Counted from the stretch's first letter, positions 24,901 through 36,370 are shown. The stretch is DNA of 64,000 nucleotides from CAMPJU01 sp036675265 (GCA_036675265.1 JAKFFJ010000073.1:1-64000); one strand, 5' to 3'. Translations and numbers: made by a program. Notes: a model not told the origin generated them from the letters alone.

Positions 24901-26882
24901 TAGCCGCGCAGCATCGACACCTGGCGCCAGTCGAGGCCGGCGGCGAGGATCAGCCGGTTGAAGCCGTCGCTTTCCGCGTCGCCACGCCAGATCCTGCCGA
25001 AGGCGACCTCGAACGCCGAACCGAGCGCGTCGACGTCGATGTCGGACGCGGCCTGCACCTCGAAGTCCTGGACGTAGGCGACCCGGTCCTCCGCCTCGAT
25101 CCGGTACGGGTGCTCGGACATCACCCGCAGGCCCATGTGCTCCATCATCGGCAGCGCATCGGACAGCGGGATGTCGTCGTTGAGCCGGTACAGCTTGAAC
25201 CGCAGGCTGCCGTCGCGGCGCGAGCGGTAGAGGCTCAGGCGCAGGTCGCCGGCGCCGGTCAGCGCGTCCAGGTGCTCGACGTCCTGCGCGGCGATGTAGG
25301 GCGTCACCTGCTCGATGTACCCCGCCGGCAACGCGCGGGCGAAGCGGTTGGCCAGCTCGAGCCCCTGCTCCTCGCCGTGGCGCTTCACCAGCTCGTCGCG
25401 CAGGTCGTCCTGCCAGTTGCGCACGATCTCGGCCAGTTCCGCTTCCAGCGCCGCGGCATCGAACTCGACGGCGTCGCCGGCCTTGGGACGGACAATGAGG
25501 TGCAACTGGGCCAGCGGCGATTCGCCGACCTGGACGGTGGTGTCGATGTGCTCGCCGCGCAGCGCGCGCTTGAGCAGCGCCTCGATCCGCCGGCGGACGT
25601 CGGTGTTGAAGCGGTCGCGGGGGATGTACGCCAGCACCGAGAAGAACCGCCCGTAGCGGTCGCGGCGGATGAACAGCTTGCTGCGCACGCGCTCCTGCAG
25701 GCCGAGGATGCCCACGCTCGTGTGGAACAGCTCTTCCTCGTTGGACTGGAACAGCTCGTCGCGGGGCAGCGTCTCCAGGATGTGGCGCAGCGCCTTGCCG
25801 CTGTGCCCGCCAGGTGCCAGCCCGGACTGGCGCATCACGTACTCGTGGCGGTCGCGCACCAGCGGGATGTCCCAGGGGCGGCGGTGGTAGGCGCTGGAGG
25901 TGTACAGGCCCAGGAAGCGCTGCTCGGCGACGGGATTGCCAGCGTCGTCGAACTCGAGCACGCCGATGTAGTCCATGTAGCCCGGGCGATGCACCGTCGC
26001 CCGCGCATTGGTCTTGGTGAGGATCAGCGCGTCGACCGAGCCCGAGTGCGGCATGTAGTGCGCGGCCAGGGACTTGAGCTTGCGCGGCTTGCCCGGATCC
26101 TTGCCGCGCAGCAGGCCGAGGCCGGTGGATTCGTCGGCGACCAGCAGCTCTTCCTTGCCCTGCTTGCGGACGTCGTACTGCCGGTAGCCCAGGAACGTGA
26201 AGTGCTCGTCCGCGGCCCAGCGCAGGAACGCCTGTGCCTCCTCCCGGCCCGAGGCCGACACCGGCAGGTTGCGCGTGGCGAGCTGGTCGGCGACCTCGAG
26301 CATCTTCTCGCGCATCGCCGCCCAGTCGGTGACGATCGCGCGCACGTCGTCCAGCACGACCCGGATGGCGGCCTCGATGCGCGGCATCGCGTCGGCGGGC
26401 TGGCGGTCGATCTCCAGGTGGATCAGCGACTCGCCGTCGCCCTCGCCCACCTTCAGCAGCTTGCCGGTGCGGTCGCGCTTGAACGCGACCACGGGATGCC
26501 CGAGCACGTGCACGCCGATGCCCTGCTCGGCCAGCGCCATGGTGACCGAGTCGACCAGGAACGGCATGTCGTCGTTGACGATCTGCAGCACGGTATGCGG
26601 CGATTCCCACCCGTGCTTGCGCGAGCTGGCATTGAACAGGCGGACGTTGGCCGTGCCGGGCCGGCGCTTGCGCGCGAAGTCGAGCAGGTCCGCGGCCAGC
26701 TCGGCCCAGGCCTGCGGCGGGTGCAACGGATATTCGTCATCCGTCATGCGCTGGTAGAACGCGCGCGCGAAGGCAATGGCCTCTGCATGGCGGTCCTTCG
26801 GGAGCGAGTCCCGGAGGGCGTCGAACACGGCATCGAGCGACACCGTGTCGGTGCGGGATTCGGTGGGGACGGAGCTGTTCAT
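21957..26882 (-). CDS. gdhB: NAD-specific glutamate dehydrogenase, large type
   Basis: Oxidative deamination of glutamate to 2-oxoglutarate and ammonia with NAD. The 1641-residue size matches the 180-kDa bacterial class. A long N-terminal regulatory region (with ACT-like segments, e.g. TVLQIVNDDMPFLVDSVTMA) precedes the dehydrogenase core, in which GPVARGGLRWSDRREDFRTE, PVGAKGGFFVKRPP and GDMSGDVFGNGML are diagnostic; the C-terminal helical extension follows. No frameshift or gap is seen across almost 5 kb. The gene is followed by nadK and preceded, 12 bases away, by an acyl-CoA dehydrogenase on the same strand. Confidence 0.97.
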   Translation of the reverse strand: MNSSVPTESRTDTVSLDAVFDALRDSLPKDRHAEAIAFARAFYQRMTDDEYPLHPPQAWAELAADLLDFARKRRPGTANVRLFNASSRKHGWESPHTVLQIVNDDMPFLVDSVTMALAEQGIGVHVLGHPVVAFKRDRTGKLLKVGEGDGESLIHLEIDRQPADAMPRIEAAIRVVLDDVRAIVTDWAAMREKMLEVADQLATRNLPVSASGREEAQAFLRWAADEHFTFLGYRQYDVRKQGKEELLVADESTGLGLLRGKDPGKPRKLKSLAAHYMPHSGSVDALILTKTNARATVHRPGYMDYIGVLEFDDAGNPVAEQRFLGLYTSSAYHRRPWDIPLVRDRHEYVMRQSGLAPGGHSGKALRHILETLPRDELFQSNEEELFHTSVGILGLQERVRSKLFIRRDRYGRFFSVLAYIPRDRFNTDVRRRIEALLKRALRGEHIDTTVQVGESPLAQLHLIVRPKAGDAVEFDAAALEAELAEIVRNWQDDLRDELVKRHGEEQGLELANRFARALPAGYIEQVTPYIAAQDVEHLDALTGAGDLRLSLYRSRRDGSLRFKLYRLNDDIPLSDALPMMEHMGLRVMSEHPYRIEAEDRVAYVQDFEVQAASDIDVDALGSAFEVAFGRIWRGDAESDGFNRLILAAGLDWRQVSMLRGYGKYLQQVGVPFSQSYVEETFSRYPLLARLMVELFEARFDPATGSETKAAIRDGQARFDAQLKAIAGEDAAAHAALAPVVEARSGARARQVDAARNALLGLMDRVSSLDEDRILRSYIGVIEATLRTSYYQLDDDGQPRHTISFKFDSARVPDLPKPRPYREIFVYGPRVEGTHLRFGPVARGGLRWSDRREDFRTEVLGLVKAQMVKNTVIVPVGAKGGFFVKRPPAAGDRDAILAEGIACYRMFISGLLEITDNIVDGEIVPPERVVRHDQDDPYLVVAADKGTASFSDIANEIAVAHGFWLGDAFASGGSAGYDHKGMGITAKGAWESVKRHFRALGRDTQKQDFTVVGIGDMSGDVFGNGMLLSKHIRLVAAFDHRHIFIDPDPQAAPSFKERQRLFKLPRSSWDDYDKSLISKGGGVFPRSAKSIALNTEIRTALGLDESVSALSPAELMKAILRAPVDLFWNGGIGTYVKCSTETHGEVGDRANNAVRVDGRDLRCKVVGEGGNLGFTQLGRIEAALHGTILNTDFIDNSAGVDTSDHEVNIKILLNAQVQAGNLTLPARNKLLAAMTGEVEQLVLVDNYRQNQAISLMERMSVPRLGSKQHFIRTLESQGLLDRQLEYLPSDAEIAERKARGHGLTRPELSVLLSYAKLVLFQQLLESDVPEDPYLSKELVRYFPEPLQRKYAGDMDQHRLKREIIATAVTNSMVNRMGATFTLRMTEDTGRSAAEVAEAYTIAREALDARALWAAIDALDGKLPEAVQIDALQVIWNLLRTISRWLLSRPGEMPEIADAVARYAPGLAAIRAALPSILSDGYRADHDARLREWRGNGVPAELAAQLAGLPLLEVGCDIVEVAMARKLKPVEVAQVYFGLGEALQLPWLLEQIDALPVEGRWHAHARGVLRDELRAQQRALVGQVIASGGKLPVGERVGRWLDRDDPALRFTQSMFADLRAQKALDYPTVSVAVRRLGQTAAEE

Positions 26883-26894
26883 GTCGGGTGGGGG

Positions 26895-28043
<1,149 letters not shown>

Positions 28044-28098
28044 GTCGATTCCCTTGCGGCCGGACAAGACCTGCCATTGTACCGGCGCCCGCCGCCAC

Positions 28099-28146
28099 TT
28101 GACCCCGCCAGGGCCCGGCGCGACAATTCATCGCTATATCGCGATG
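28099..28146 (+). promoter_or_regulatory. promoter and palindromic operator of the sahR-like/metH operon
   Basis: TTGACC (28099-28104), 17-base spacer, GACAAT (28122-28127) form a good sigma-70 promoter. Transcription would start near 28134, inside CATCGCTATATCGCGATG (28129-28146), an 18-base palindrome with one mismatched pair. An operator over the start point of a gene for an ArsR-type protein suggests autorepression. Confidence 0.65.
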
Positions 28147-28158
28147 TTGAGATACATC

Positions 28159-29097
28159 ATGGACCTGGAAGGCTGGTCGACCCGCCTGAAGGTGTTCGCG
28201 GATGCAACCCGCGTGCGCCTGCTCGCCTTGCTCGAGCGCGAGGAACTGACCGTCGCCGAATTGTCCGCGATCACCCGGCTCGCCCAGCCACGCGTGTCCA
28301 CGCACCTGGCCAGGCTCAAGGAAGCCGGGCTGGTGCGTGACCGGCGCTCGGGGGTGTCGGCGTATTACCGTTTCGACCACGACGCGCTCGACCCCGCGCA
28401 GCAGTCGCTCTGGCAGACCGTCAGCGGCGGCAGCGACGACGCGCTGCTGCGGCAGGATGCCGAGCGCGTCCCCGCGGTGCTGGCCATGCGCGCGGCCGAC
28501 CAGAACTGGGCCGATTCCGTCGCGGGCGACATGGAGCGCCACTATTCCCCCGGCCGCACCTGGGAAGCGCTGGCGCGCACGGCCCTGCCCCTGCTGGAGC
28601 CAGGCGACGTGCTGGACATCGCGTCGGGCGACGGCGTGCTGGCCGAACTGCTGGCGCCGCACGCCGGCCGCTACGTCTGCATCGACACCAGCCCGCGCGT
28701 GGTTGCCGCCGCGGCCGAGCGGCTGCGGCGCTTCCCCAACGTGGAGGTGCGCGAAGGCGACATGCATGCGCTGCCGCTCGGCGACGGCGCCTTCGACCTG
28801 GTGGTGCTGATGCATGCGCTCACCTACGCCGGCAAGCCGGCCCAGGCCGTGGCCGAAGCCGCGCGGGTCCTGCGTCCGGGCGGCTCGCTGCTGCTGTCGA
28901 GCCTGGCCAGGCACGAGCACCGCGCGGTCGTCGAGGCCTACGGCCACGTCAACCTCGGGTTCACCGAGAAGGAACTGCGGCGGTTCCTGGATCGCGCCGG
29001 CCTGGAGCTGGTCTCCAGCGAGACCGTCACCCGCGAAAAGCGGCCTCCCCATTTCGAGGTGATCTCGTTGATCGCCCGCAAGAGCAAACGCCCATGA
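28159..29097 (+). CDS. SahR-like regulator: ArsR-type HTH fused to a SAM-dependent methyltransferase fold
   Basis: 312 residues. Residues 1-80 form an ArsR winged helix (TRLKVFADATRVRLLALLE, then TRLAQPRVSTHLARLKEAGLV). Residues from about 130 form a class I methyltransferase fold with VLDIASGDGVLAELL (SAM motif I), VEVREGDMHALPLGDGAFDLVV and RVLRPGGSLLLSSL. Fusions of this kind next to metH are the SahR family, in which the methyltransferase fold is thought to sense S-adenosylhomocysteine. The ATG overlap with metH (ATGA) shows one transcript. An ATG at 28144 would add five residues. Ligand identity is inference. Confidence 0.9.
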   Translation: MDLEGWSTRLKVFADATRVRLLALLEREELTVAELSAITRLAQPRVSTHLARLKEAGLVRDRRSGVSAYYRFDHDALDPAQQSLWQTVSGGSDDALLRQDAERVPAVLAMRAADQNWADSVAGDMERHYSPGRTWEALARTALPLLEPGDVLDIASGDGVLAELLAPHAGRYVCIDTSPRVVAAAAERLRRFPNVEVREGDMHALPLGDGAFDLVVLMHALTYAGKPAQAVAEAARVLRPGGSLLLSSLARHEHRAVVEAYGHVNLGFTEKELRRFLDRAGLELVSSETVTREKRPPHFEVISLIARKSKRP

Positions 29098-30209
29098 CCA
29101 CGCTTCCATCGAACCGGCATCCCTGGCTGCACCCCGACCGCGTCGCACGACTGGAAGCCGCCCTGGCCGAACGCATCCTGGTCATCGACGGCGCGATGGG
29201 CACGATGATCCAGCGCCACGCGCTGGTGGAGGCCGATTACCGGGGCGAGCGGTTCGCCGAGGGCTACGACGCGCTGTTCGCGCCCGACGGCCACGCCCAC
29301 GGCGCGGGCTGCGGCTGCGAAGGACACGACCAGCGCGGCAACAACGACCTGCTGACCCTGACCCGTCCCGGGTTGATCCGTGACATCCACGCCGCCTACC
29401 TCGCGGCCGGCGCGGACCTGGTCGAGACCAACACGTTCAACTCCACCAGTGTCTCGCTGGCCGACTACCGCCTTCAGCACCTGGTCGGCGAACTCAACCG
29501 CGAGTCGGCGCAACTGGCGCGCGCGGCCTGCGACGAGGCCGAGGCGCGCGATCCCGGCAAGCCGCGCTTCGTCATCGGGGTGCTCGGCCCTACCAGCCGT
29601 ACCGCGTCGCTGAGCCCGGACGTCAATCGTCCCGGGTATCGCGCGACCAGCTTCGACCAGCTGCGCGAGACCTACCGCGAGGCCGCGGACGGGCTGATCG
29701 ACGGCGGCGCCGACGTCCTGATGGTCGAGACGGTGTTCGACACGCTCAACGCCAAGGCGGCGCTGTTCGCGATCGAGGAAGCCTTCGACGCGCGTGGCGC
29801 GCGGCTGCCGGTGATGGTCTCCGGCACCATCACCGATGCGTCCGGCCGCACCCTGTCCGGGCAGACCGCCGAGGCGTTCTGGTACTCGGTACGGCATGCC
29901 CAGCCACTGGCGATCGGCCTGAACTGCGCGCTCGGCGCGAAGGACCTGCGCGCGCACGTCGACGTGCTGTCGCGGGTGGCCGACGCCTTCATCAGCACGC
30001 ACCCCAACGCGGGCCTGCCCAACGCGTTCGGCGGCTACGACGAGACCCCGGAAGACATGGCCGGCACGCTGCGCGAATTCGCGGAAGCCGGCCTGCTGAA
30101 CCTCGTCGGTGGCTGCTGCGGCACCACGCCCGACCACATCGCCGCGATCGCGGAAGCCGTCCGCGGGGTCCCGCCGCGGCAGGCACCCAGCCTCGAGGAA
30201 GCCGCCTGA
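29094..30209 (+). CDS. metH: methionine synthase, homocysteine-binding subunit (MetH N-terminal half)
   Basis: Homocysteine-activating module of cobalamin-dependent methionine synthase, encoded as a separate 371-residue protein. It begins with RILVIDGAMGTMIQ, continues with GADLVETNTFNSTSVSLADY and GVLGPTSRTASLSPDVNRPG, and the zinc cysteines lie in GLNCALG and GGCCGTTPDHI. Between the strand GERFAEG and GNNDLL it has an unusual His/Cys segment (His67, His69, Cys73, Cys75, His78). It overlaps the SahR-like gene by four bases and precedes the second half by one base. Confidence 0.95.
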   Translation: MTTLPSNRHPWLHPDRVARLEAALAERILVIDGAMGTMIQRHALVEADYRGERFAEGYDALFAPDGHAHGAGCGCEGHDQRGNNDLLTLTRPGLIRDIHAAYLAAGADLVETNTFNSTSVSLADYRLQHLVGELNRESAQLARAACDEAEARDPGKPRFVIGVLGPTSRTASLSPDVNRPGYRATSFDQLRETYREAADGLIDGGADVLMVETVFDTLNAKAALFAIEEAFDARGARLPVMVSGTITDASGRTLSGQTAEAFWYSVRHAQPLAIGLNCALGAKDLRAHVDVLSRVADAFISTHPNAGLPNAFGGYDETPEDMAGTLREFAEAGLLNLVGGCCGTTPDHIAAIAEAVRGVPPRQAPSLEEAA

Positions 30210-30210
30210 C

Positions 30211-32901
<2,691 letters not shown>

Positions 32902-32905
32902 ATCG

Positions 32906-33499
32906 TCACCACACCAGGTCGTCGGGCACCTGGTATTGCGGGTCGGCGTACGGGTCCGTGTCGGCGGGCGCCGCCGGGTCCACCTTCAGCGCCACCGCGG
33001 GCGCGAAGGTCGCCTCCGCCTCGGCCAGCACGGCCGCGGTGACCAGCAGGTAGCGCCCGTCCTGCTGCACCACGCCCAGCTCGCCGGCGTTGAGCGCCCT
33101 GAGCTGTTCGGCCGTGACGTGGACGCGCTTGATCTTGCCGCCGTAGTCGAAATGGCGGGCGATGTCGGCCTCCGGCACGTTGAGTGCCTTGCCTTCCAGC
33201 AACGTGGCCAGTCGCGCCCGCGCCTCGCGGCGCTCGCGCGCGGCTTCCTGCTTCCTGCGTTCCGCCTCGATGCGCTCGTCCTTCTCGCGCTGCGCCCGGA
33301 TCGCGTAGGCCTTCGCCAGATCGATGTCCTCGCGGCGGCGCGTGCCCTCGTTCGCGGGCTTGCGCCGGGCGTCGCCTTGCGGCCTGGGCTTCGCATGCGG
33401 CCTGGCCTGGGACTTGGGGTGCGGCTTGGGCCGGGGCTTGGCCGCCGGCGCGGACTTGAAGCCGAGGCCCAGGAGCTGGTCGCGGAGTGAATCGCTCAT
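32906..33499 (-). CDS. DUF2058 family protein
   Basis: 197-residue protein of the DUF2058 family (YaiL type). The start MSDSLRDQLLGLGFK and the central RREDIDLAKAYAIRAQREKDE are characteristic. Residues 16-50 are basic and proline rich (KPRPKPHPKSQ), residues 60-95 form a charged coiled-coil-like helix, and a C-terminal domain with FDYGGKIKRVHVTAEQLRAL follows. Probably nucleic-acid associated; the exact role is not established. It begins two bases after the slyX stop in a minus-strand group with slyX and two FKBP genes. Confidence 0.88.
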   Translation of the reverse strand: MSDSLRDQLLGLGFKSAPAAKPRPKPHPKSQARPHAKPRPQGDARRKPANEGTRRREDIDLAKAYAIRAQREKDERIEAERRKQEAARERREARARLATLLEGKALNVPEADIARHFDYGGKIKRVHVTAEQLRALNAGELGVVQQDGRYLLVTAAVLAEAEATFAPAVALKVDPAAPADTDPYADPQYQVPDDLVW

Positions 33500-33500
33500 G

Positions 33501-33716
33501 TCAGTAATGCGGCGGCGGAGGCTCGGATGCGGCATCGGCACTGGGCGACTGCGTGGCCATCGCGAGCCGCAACTGCCGCAGCTCGTCGAGCACCCGATGC
33601 AGCAACAGCGCGTTGCGCGCCTCCTCGTCGCGGGCGGCGGCCAGGGCGTCGCTGAGTTCCGTGAGCGCGTGCTCCTGGAACGCGAGCCGGGTCTCGAGTT
33701 CGGCCAGGCGGTCCAT
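33501..33716 (-). CDS. slyX: SlyX family protein
   Basis: Small 71-residue protein that is almost entirely an amphipathic coiled coil (MDRLAELETRLAFQEHALTELSDALAAA) with the PPPHY C-terminus typical of SlyX. The biochemical function is unknown. It lies 10 bases downstream of an FkpA-like isomerase; slyX next to an FKBP gene is a conserved arrangement in gammaproteobacteria. Confidence 0.92.
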   Translation of the reverse strand: MDRLAELETRLAFQEHALTELSDALAAARDEEARNALLLHRVLDELRQLRLAMATQSPSADAASEPPPPHY

Positions 33717-33726
33717 GCGCGGTGTC

Positions 33727-34515
33727 TCAGCCCGCCGGGACGTCGACGATCTCCAGCAATTCGACCTCGAACACCAGTGTCGCGTTCGGGCCGATCTCGC
33801 CGTTCGGAGTCCCCATCTCGCCGTAGGCCAACTCGCTCGGGATCCACAGCCGGTACTTGCTGCCGACGGGCATCAACGCGATGCCTTCCTGCCAGCCCGG
33901 CACGACCTGGGCCAGCGAGAACATCGCCGGTTCACCGCGCTCGTAGGAGCTGTCGAACTCGGTGCCGTCGAGCAGCGTGCCCTTGTAGTGCACCCGCACC
34001 ACGTCCTCGGCGGTCGGCTTCTCGCCGTCGCCCGCCTCCAGCACCTGGTACTGCAGGCCCGACGCCGTGACCTGGACGCCTTCCTTGTCCTTGTTGGCCG
34101 CGAGGAATGCCTGGCCCTCGGTCGCGTTGGCGGCCGCCTTGGCCTGCATCTCGGCGGCCCTGCGCTCCTGCAGCGCGGCGGCGAAGCGCTGGCGCACCTG
34201 TGCGCGCTGTTCTTCGGTCAGCTTGGGGTCCTCCCCCGCGAGCGTGGCCTCGATCGCCTCGATCACGATCGCGATGTCGACCTCGCCTTCGATCTGCTCC
34301 AGCGATTCACCGATGTCCATGCCGACCATGTAGCTGGCCTGCGCCTTCTCGTCCGGAAGCCCGGCGATCTCCAGGCCGTCGGTGGCGCCTTCGGCGGGGG
34401 TGGCCGCATCGGCGGCCGCTTCGGTCCTGGTGGCATCGTCGGCCGGCTTGCAGGCGGCGAGCGCGAGCGCGATGGAGAGGGCAATGGCCGCGTGGCGGCC
34501 TGGCATGCGCATCAT
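33727..34515 (-). CDS. FkpA-like FKBP peptidyl-prolyl isomerase, lipoprotein
   Basis: Periplasmic isomerase/chaperone, 262 residues. The signal peptide ends in a lipobox LAAC (about Cys19). The FKBP N-terminal dimerisation domain (SYMVGMDIGESLEQIEGEVD) and a helical linker rich in Ala and Gln precede the FKBP catalytic domain at about 165-255, with VRVHYKGTLLDGTEFDSSYERG, VVPGWQEGIALMPVGSKYRL and GPNATLVFEVELLEI. The ATG at 34515 has GGAG nine bases upstream. The next gene upstream encodes a paralogue with a duplicated N-terminal domain. Confidence 0.95.
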   Translation of the reverse strand: MMRMPGRHAAIALSIALALAACKPADDATRTEAAADAATPAEGATDGLEIAGLPDEKAQASYMVGMDIGESLEQIEGEVDIAIVIEAIEATLAGEDPKLTEEQRAQVRQRFAAALQERRAAEMQAKAAANATEGQAFLAANKDKEGVQVTASGLQYQVLEAGDGEKPTAEDVVRVHYKGTLLDGTEFDSSYERGEPAMFSLAQVVPGWQEGIALMPVGSKYRLWIPSELAYGEMGTPNGEIGPNATLVFEVELLEIVDVPAG

Positions 34516-34537
34516 TGGAATTGCTCCGTGGCAGGAA

Positions 34538-35497
34538 TCAGAGGATCTCGAGCAGCTCGACTTCGAAGACGAGGGTCGCGTTCGGGCCGATCGGACCGCC
34601 GGGCGTGCCCTTTTCACCATAGGCGAGCGCGGCCGGGATCCAGAAACGGTACTTCGCCCCGACCGGCATCAGCGACACGCCTTCGGTCCAGCCCGGGATG
34701 ACCTGCGCGAGGCCGAACTCGGTCGGGACCTTGCGCGCGTAGGAACTGTCGAACTCGGTGCCGTCGAGCAGGGTGCCACGGTAGTGCACGCGCACGCGGT
34801 CTTCCATCTTCGGGCGCGGGCCGGTGCCATCGCGCAACACCATGTACTGGAGGCCGGAGCCCGTCGTGAACACGCCGGGCGCCTCCTTGTTCGCGGCGAG
34901 GAACGCGGCGCCGTCCGCGGCATTGCGCGTGCCGAGCGCGGCTGCCTGCGCACGCGCCTGCGCCATGACCTTCTGCTCGAACGCCGAACGCACCTGCCGG
35001 TATTCGTCCTGTCCCAGGCGCGGTGCGTCGCCGGCAACCACCGTGCGCAACGCCTGCATCACCGTCTCCAGGTCGATCTCGCCCTTGATAGGAAGCAGCG
35101 ACGCGCCGACGGCGATCCCGGCCGCCAGGCTGGCGTTGGCCCAGTCCACGGCAGGCGCCGGGGTGCCGGGCGCCGCCTGGCGCGCATTGGCGTGCGCCGT
35201 GAGCGCCGCCATGGTCGATTTCATCGTGGCTTCGTCGAGCAACGGCTCGCCGCCGGCCAGCGTGTTGCGCAGCGAGCGCTCGAAGGCCGCCACGTCCAGT
35301 CCGGGGCCTGCCCCGCGCAGCGACGCACCGACATCCATGCCGACCATGTAGCTGGCCTTGTCGCGCTCGGTGGCGAGCGCGTCCGCTGCGACGACGGCAC
35401 CCGCCTGCCGGGCGGCGGCGGTGGTCGGCAGCAGCAGCGCGGACAGCAGTGCCGCGGACAGCATCGACGCGGCCATGCCGCGCAGGGGGGACTTCAT
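34538..35497 (-). CDS. exported FKBP peptidyl-prolyl isomerase with two N-terminal dimerisation-like repeats
   Basis: 319 residues with a Sec signal (cleavage near AAA at 26-28). Two related segments precede the catalytic domain: residues 48-107 (KASYMVGMDVGASL) and 121-182 (NASLAAGIAVGASL), each followed by a charged helix. They correspond to the FKBP_N domain that is present once in FkpA. The FKBP domain at about 225-319 (VHYRGTLLDGTEFDSSYARK, GPNATLVFEVELLEIL) is nearly identical in its motifs to the neighbouring paralogue. Start at 35497 has AGGAG upstream. Likely arose by tandem duplication. Confidence 0.92.
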   Translation of the reverse strand: MKSPLRGMAASMLSAALLSALLLPTTAAARQAGAVVAADALATERDKASYMVGMDVGASLRGAGPGLDVAAFERSLRNTLAGGEPLLDEATMKSTMAALTAHANARQAAPGTPAPAVDWANASLAAGIAVGASLLPIKGEIDLETVMQALRTVVAGDAPRLGQDEYRQVRSAFEQKVMAQARAQAAALGTRNAADGAAFLAANKEAPGVFTTGSGLQYMVLRDGTGPRPKMEDRVRVHYRGTLLDGTEFDSSYARKVPTEFGLAQVIPGWTEGVSLMPVGAKYRFWIPAALAYGEKGTPGGPIGPNATLVFEVELLEIL

Positions 35498-35608
35498 CGG
35501 GGGGGAACTCCTGGATTGGCGGCCTCGCGACGTGGCGTCGCGGCCCTGCATTGTCGCGGTCGGACCCTGCCCGGGGCAATCGTGCGCGCGCGCGCCCTCC
35601 GGCGGGAT

Positions 35609-36190
35609 TCAGGATCCGCGCGGTTGCGGCGGCCTGGAAGCCTCGAGTGCCGCTTCGATGGCCTGCACGATTTCCGGCGCGTCCGGTTCGACGCGGCTGC
35701 CCCAGCTGGCCAGCAGCGTGCCGTCGCTGCCCACCAGGTACTTGTGGAAGTTCCATGCGGGCGCTTCACCGGCCGCGGCCGCCAGTTGGCGGTAGAGCGG
35801 CGTGGCCTCGTCGCCGACGACATGCACCTTCTCGAACATGGGGAACTTCACGCCGTAGGTGAGCGTGCAGAACTCCCGGATCTTCGCCTCGTCCTCGAAC
35901 TCCTGCGCCTTGAAGTCGCCCGACGGGAAGCCCAGGACCGCGAAGCCCTGCGCCGAATACCGGGCGTGCATCGCCTCCAGGGCCTCGAACTGCGGGGTGA
36001 AGCCGCACTTGCTGGCGGTGTTCACCACCAGCAGGACCTTGCCGCCATAGGCCTCGGCCAGGCTGACGGGCGTCTTGCCGGCCAGGGGGCGATAGGTGTG
36101 GTCCAGCAGGCCCGCCTCCTGCGCGGAGGGGGCGCCCGAGGCGGCCAGGGCGATCCCGGCGGCGGCGAACAGGGCAATCGTGCGGTGCAT
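35609..36190 (-). CDS. exported glutathione peroxidase-family protein with altered active site
   Basis: Thiol peroxidase fold, 193 residues. An N-terminal signal peptide (1-19, AASG) places it in the periplasm. The peroxidatic cysteine is Cys62 in VVNTASKCGFTPQFEAL; Trp146 and Asn147 (WNFHKYLV) are present. The catalytic glutamine of the usual FPCNQF motif is replaced, as residues 89-93 read PSGDF; Cys108 in EFCTLTYGVKFPMF is kept. Such variants are known among bacterial GPx-like proteins, so reduction may use thioredoxin rather than glutathione. It is divergent from the 36305 promoter. Confidence 0.88.
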   Translation of the reverse strand: MHRTIALFAAAGIALAASGAPSAQEAGLLDHTYRPLAGKTPVSLAEAYGGKVLLVVNTASKCGFTPQFEALEAMHARYSAQGFAVLGFPSGDFKAQEFEDEAKIREFCTLTYGVKFPMFEKVHVVGDEATPLYRQLAAAAGEAPAWNFHKYLVGSDGTLLASWGSRVEPDAPEIVQAIEAALEASRPPQPRGS

Positions 36191-36304
36191 GGTCTGGCTC
36201 CCGGTGGGCCTGCGAGCGTGCGCCGATCGTCCCGCGGCCGCAACCAGGGGTTCGGCGGCCCGGACGGGGGCAGCGGCCTGTGCCATCAGTTGGGCTCCGC
36301 CCGG

Positions 36305-36345
36305 TTGACGGGCCGTGTTTTGGTGTTATAGTTGCATACAACACC
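36305..36345 (+). promoter_or_regulatory. promoter and inverted-repeat operator of the YtrA-type operon
   Basis: TTGACG (36305-36310), 16-base spacer, TATAGT (36327-36332). Two inverted repeats overlap the -10: GGTGTT-N12-AACACC (36322-36345) and the inner GTTG-CATA-CAAC (36331-36342). This fits control by the GntR protein encoded two genes downstream. Confidence 0.65.
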
Positions 36346-36370
36346 GATCCCCCAGAGCAGGACGTTCAAT

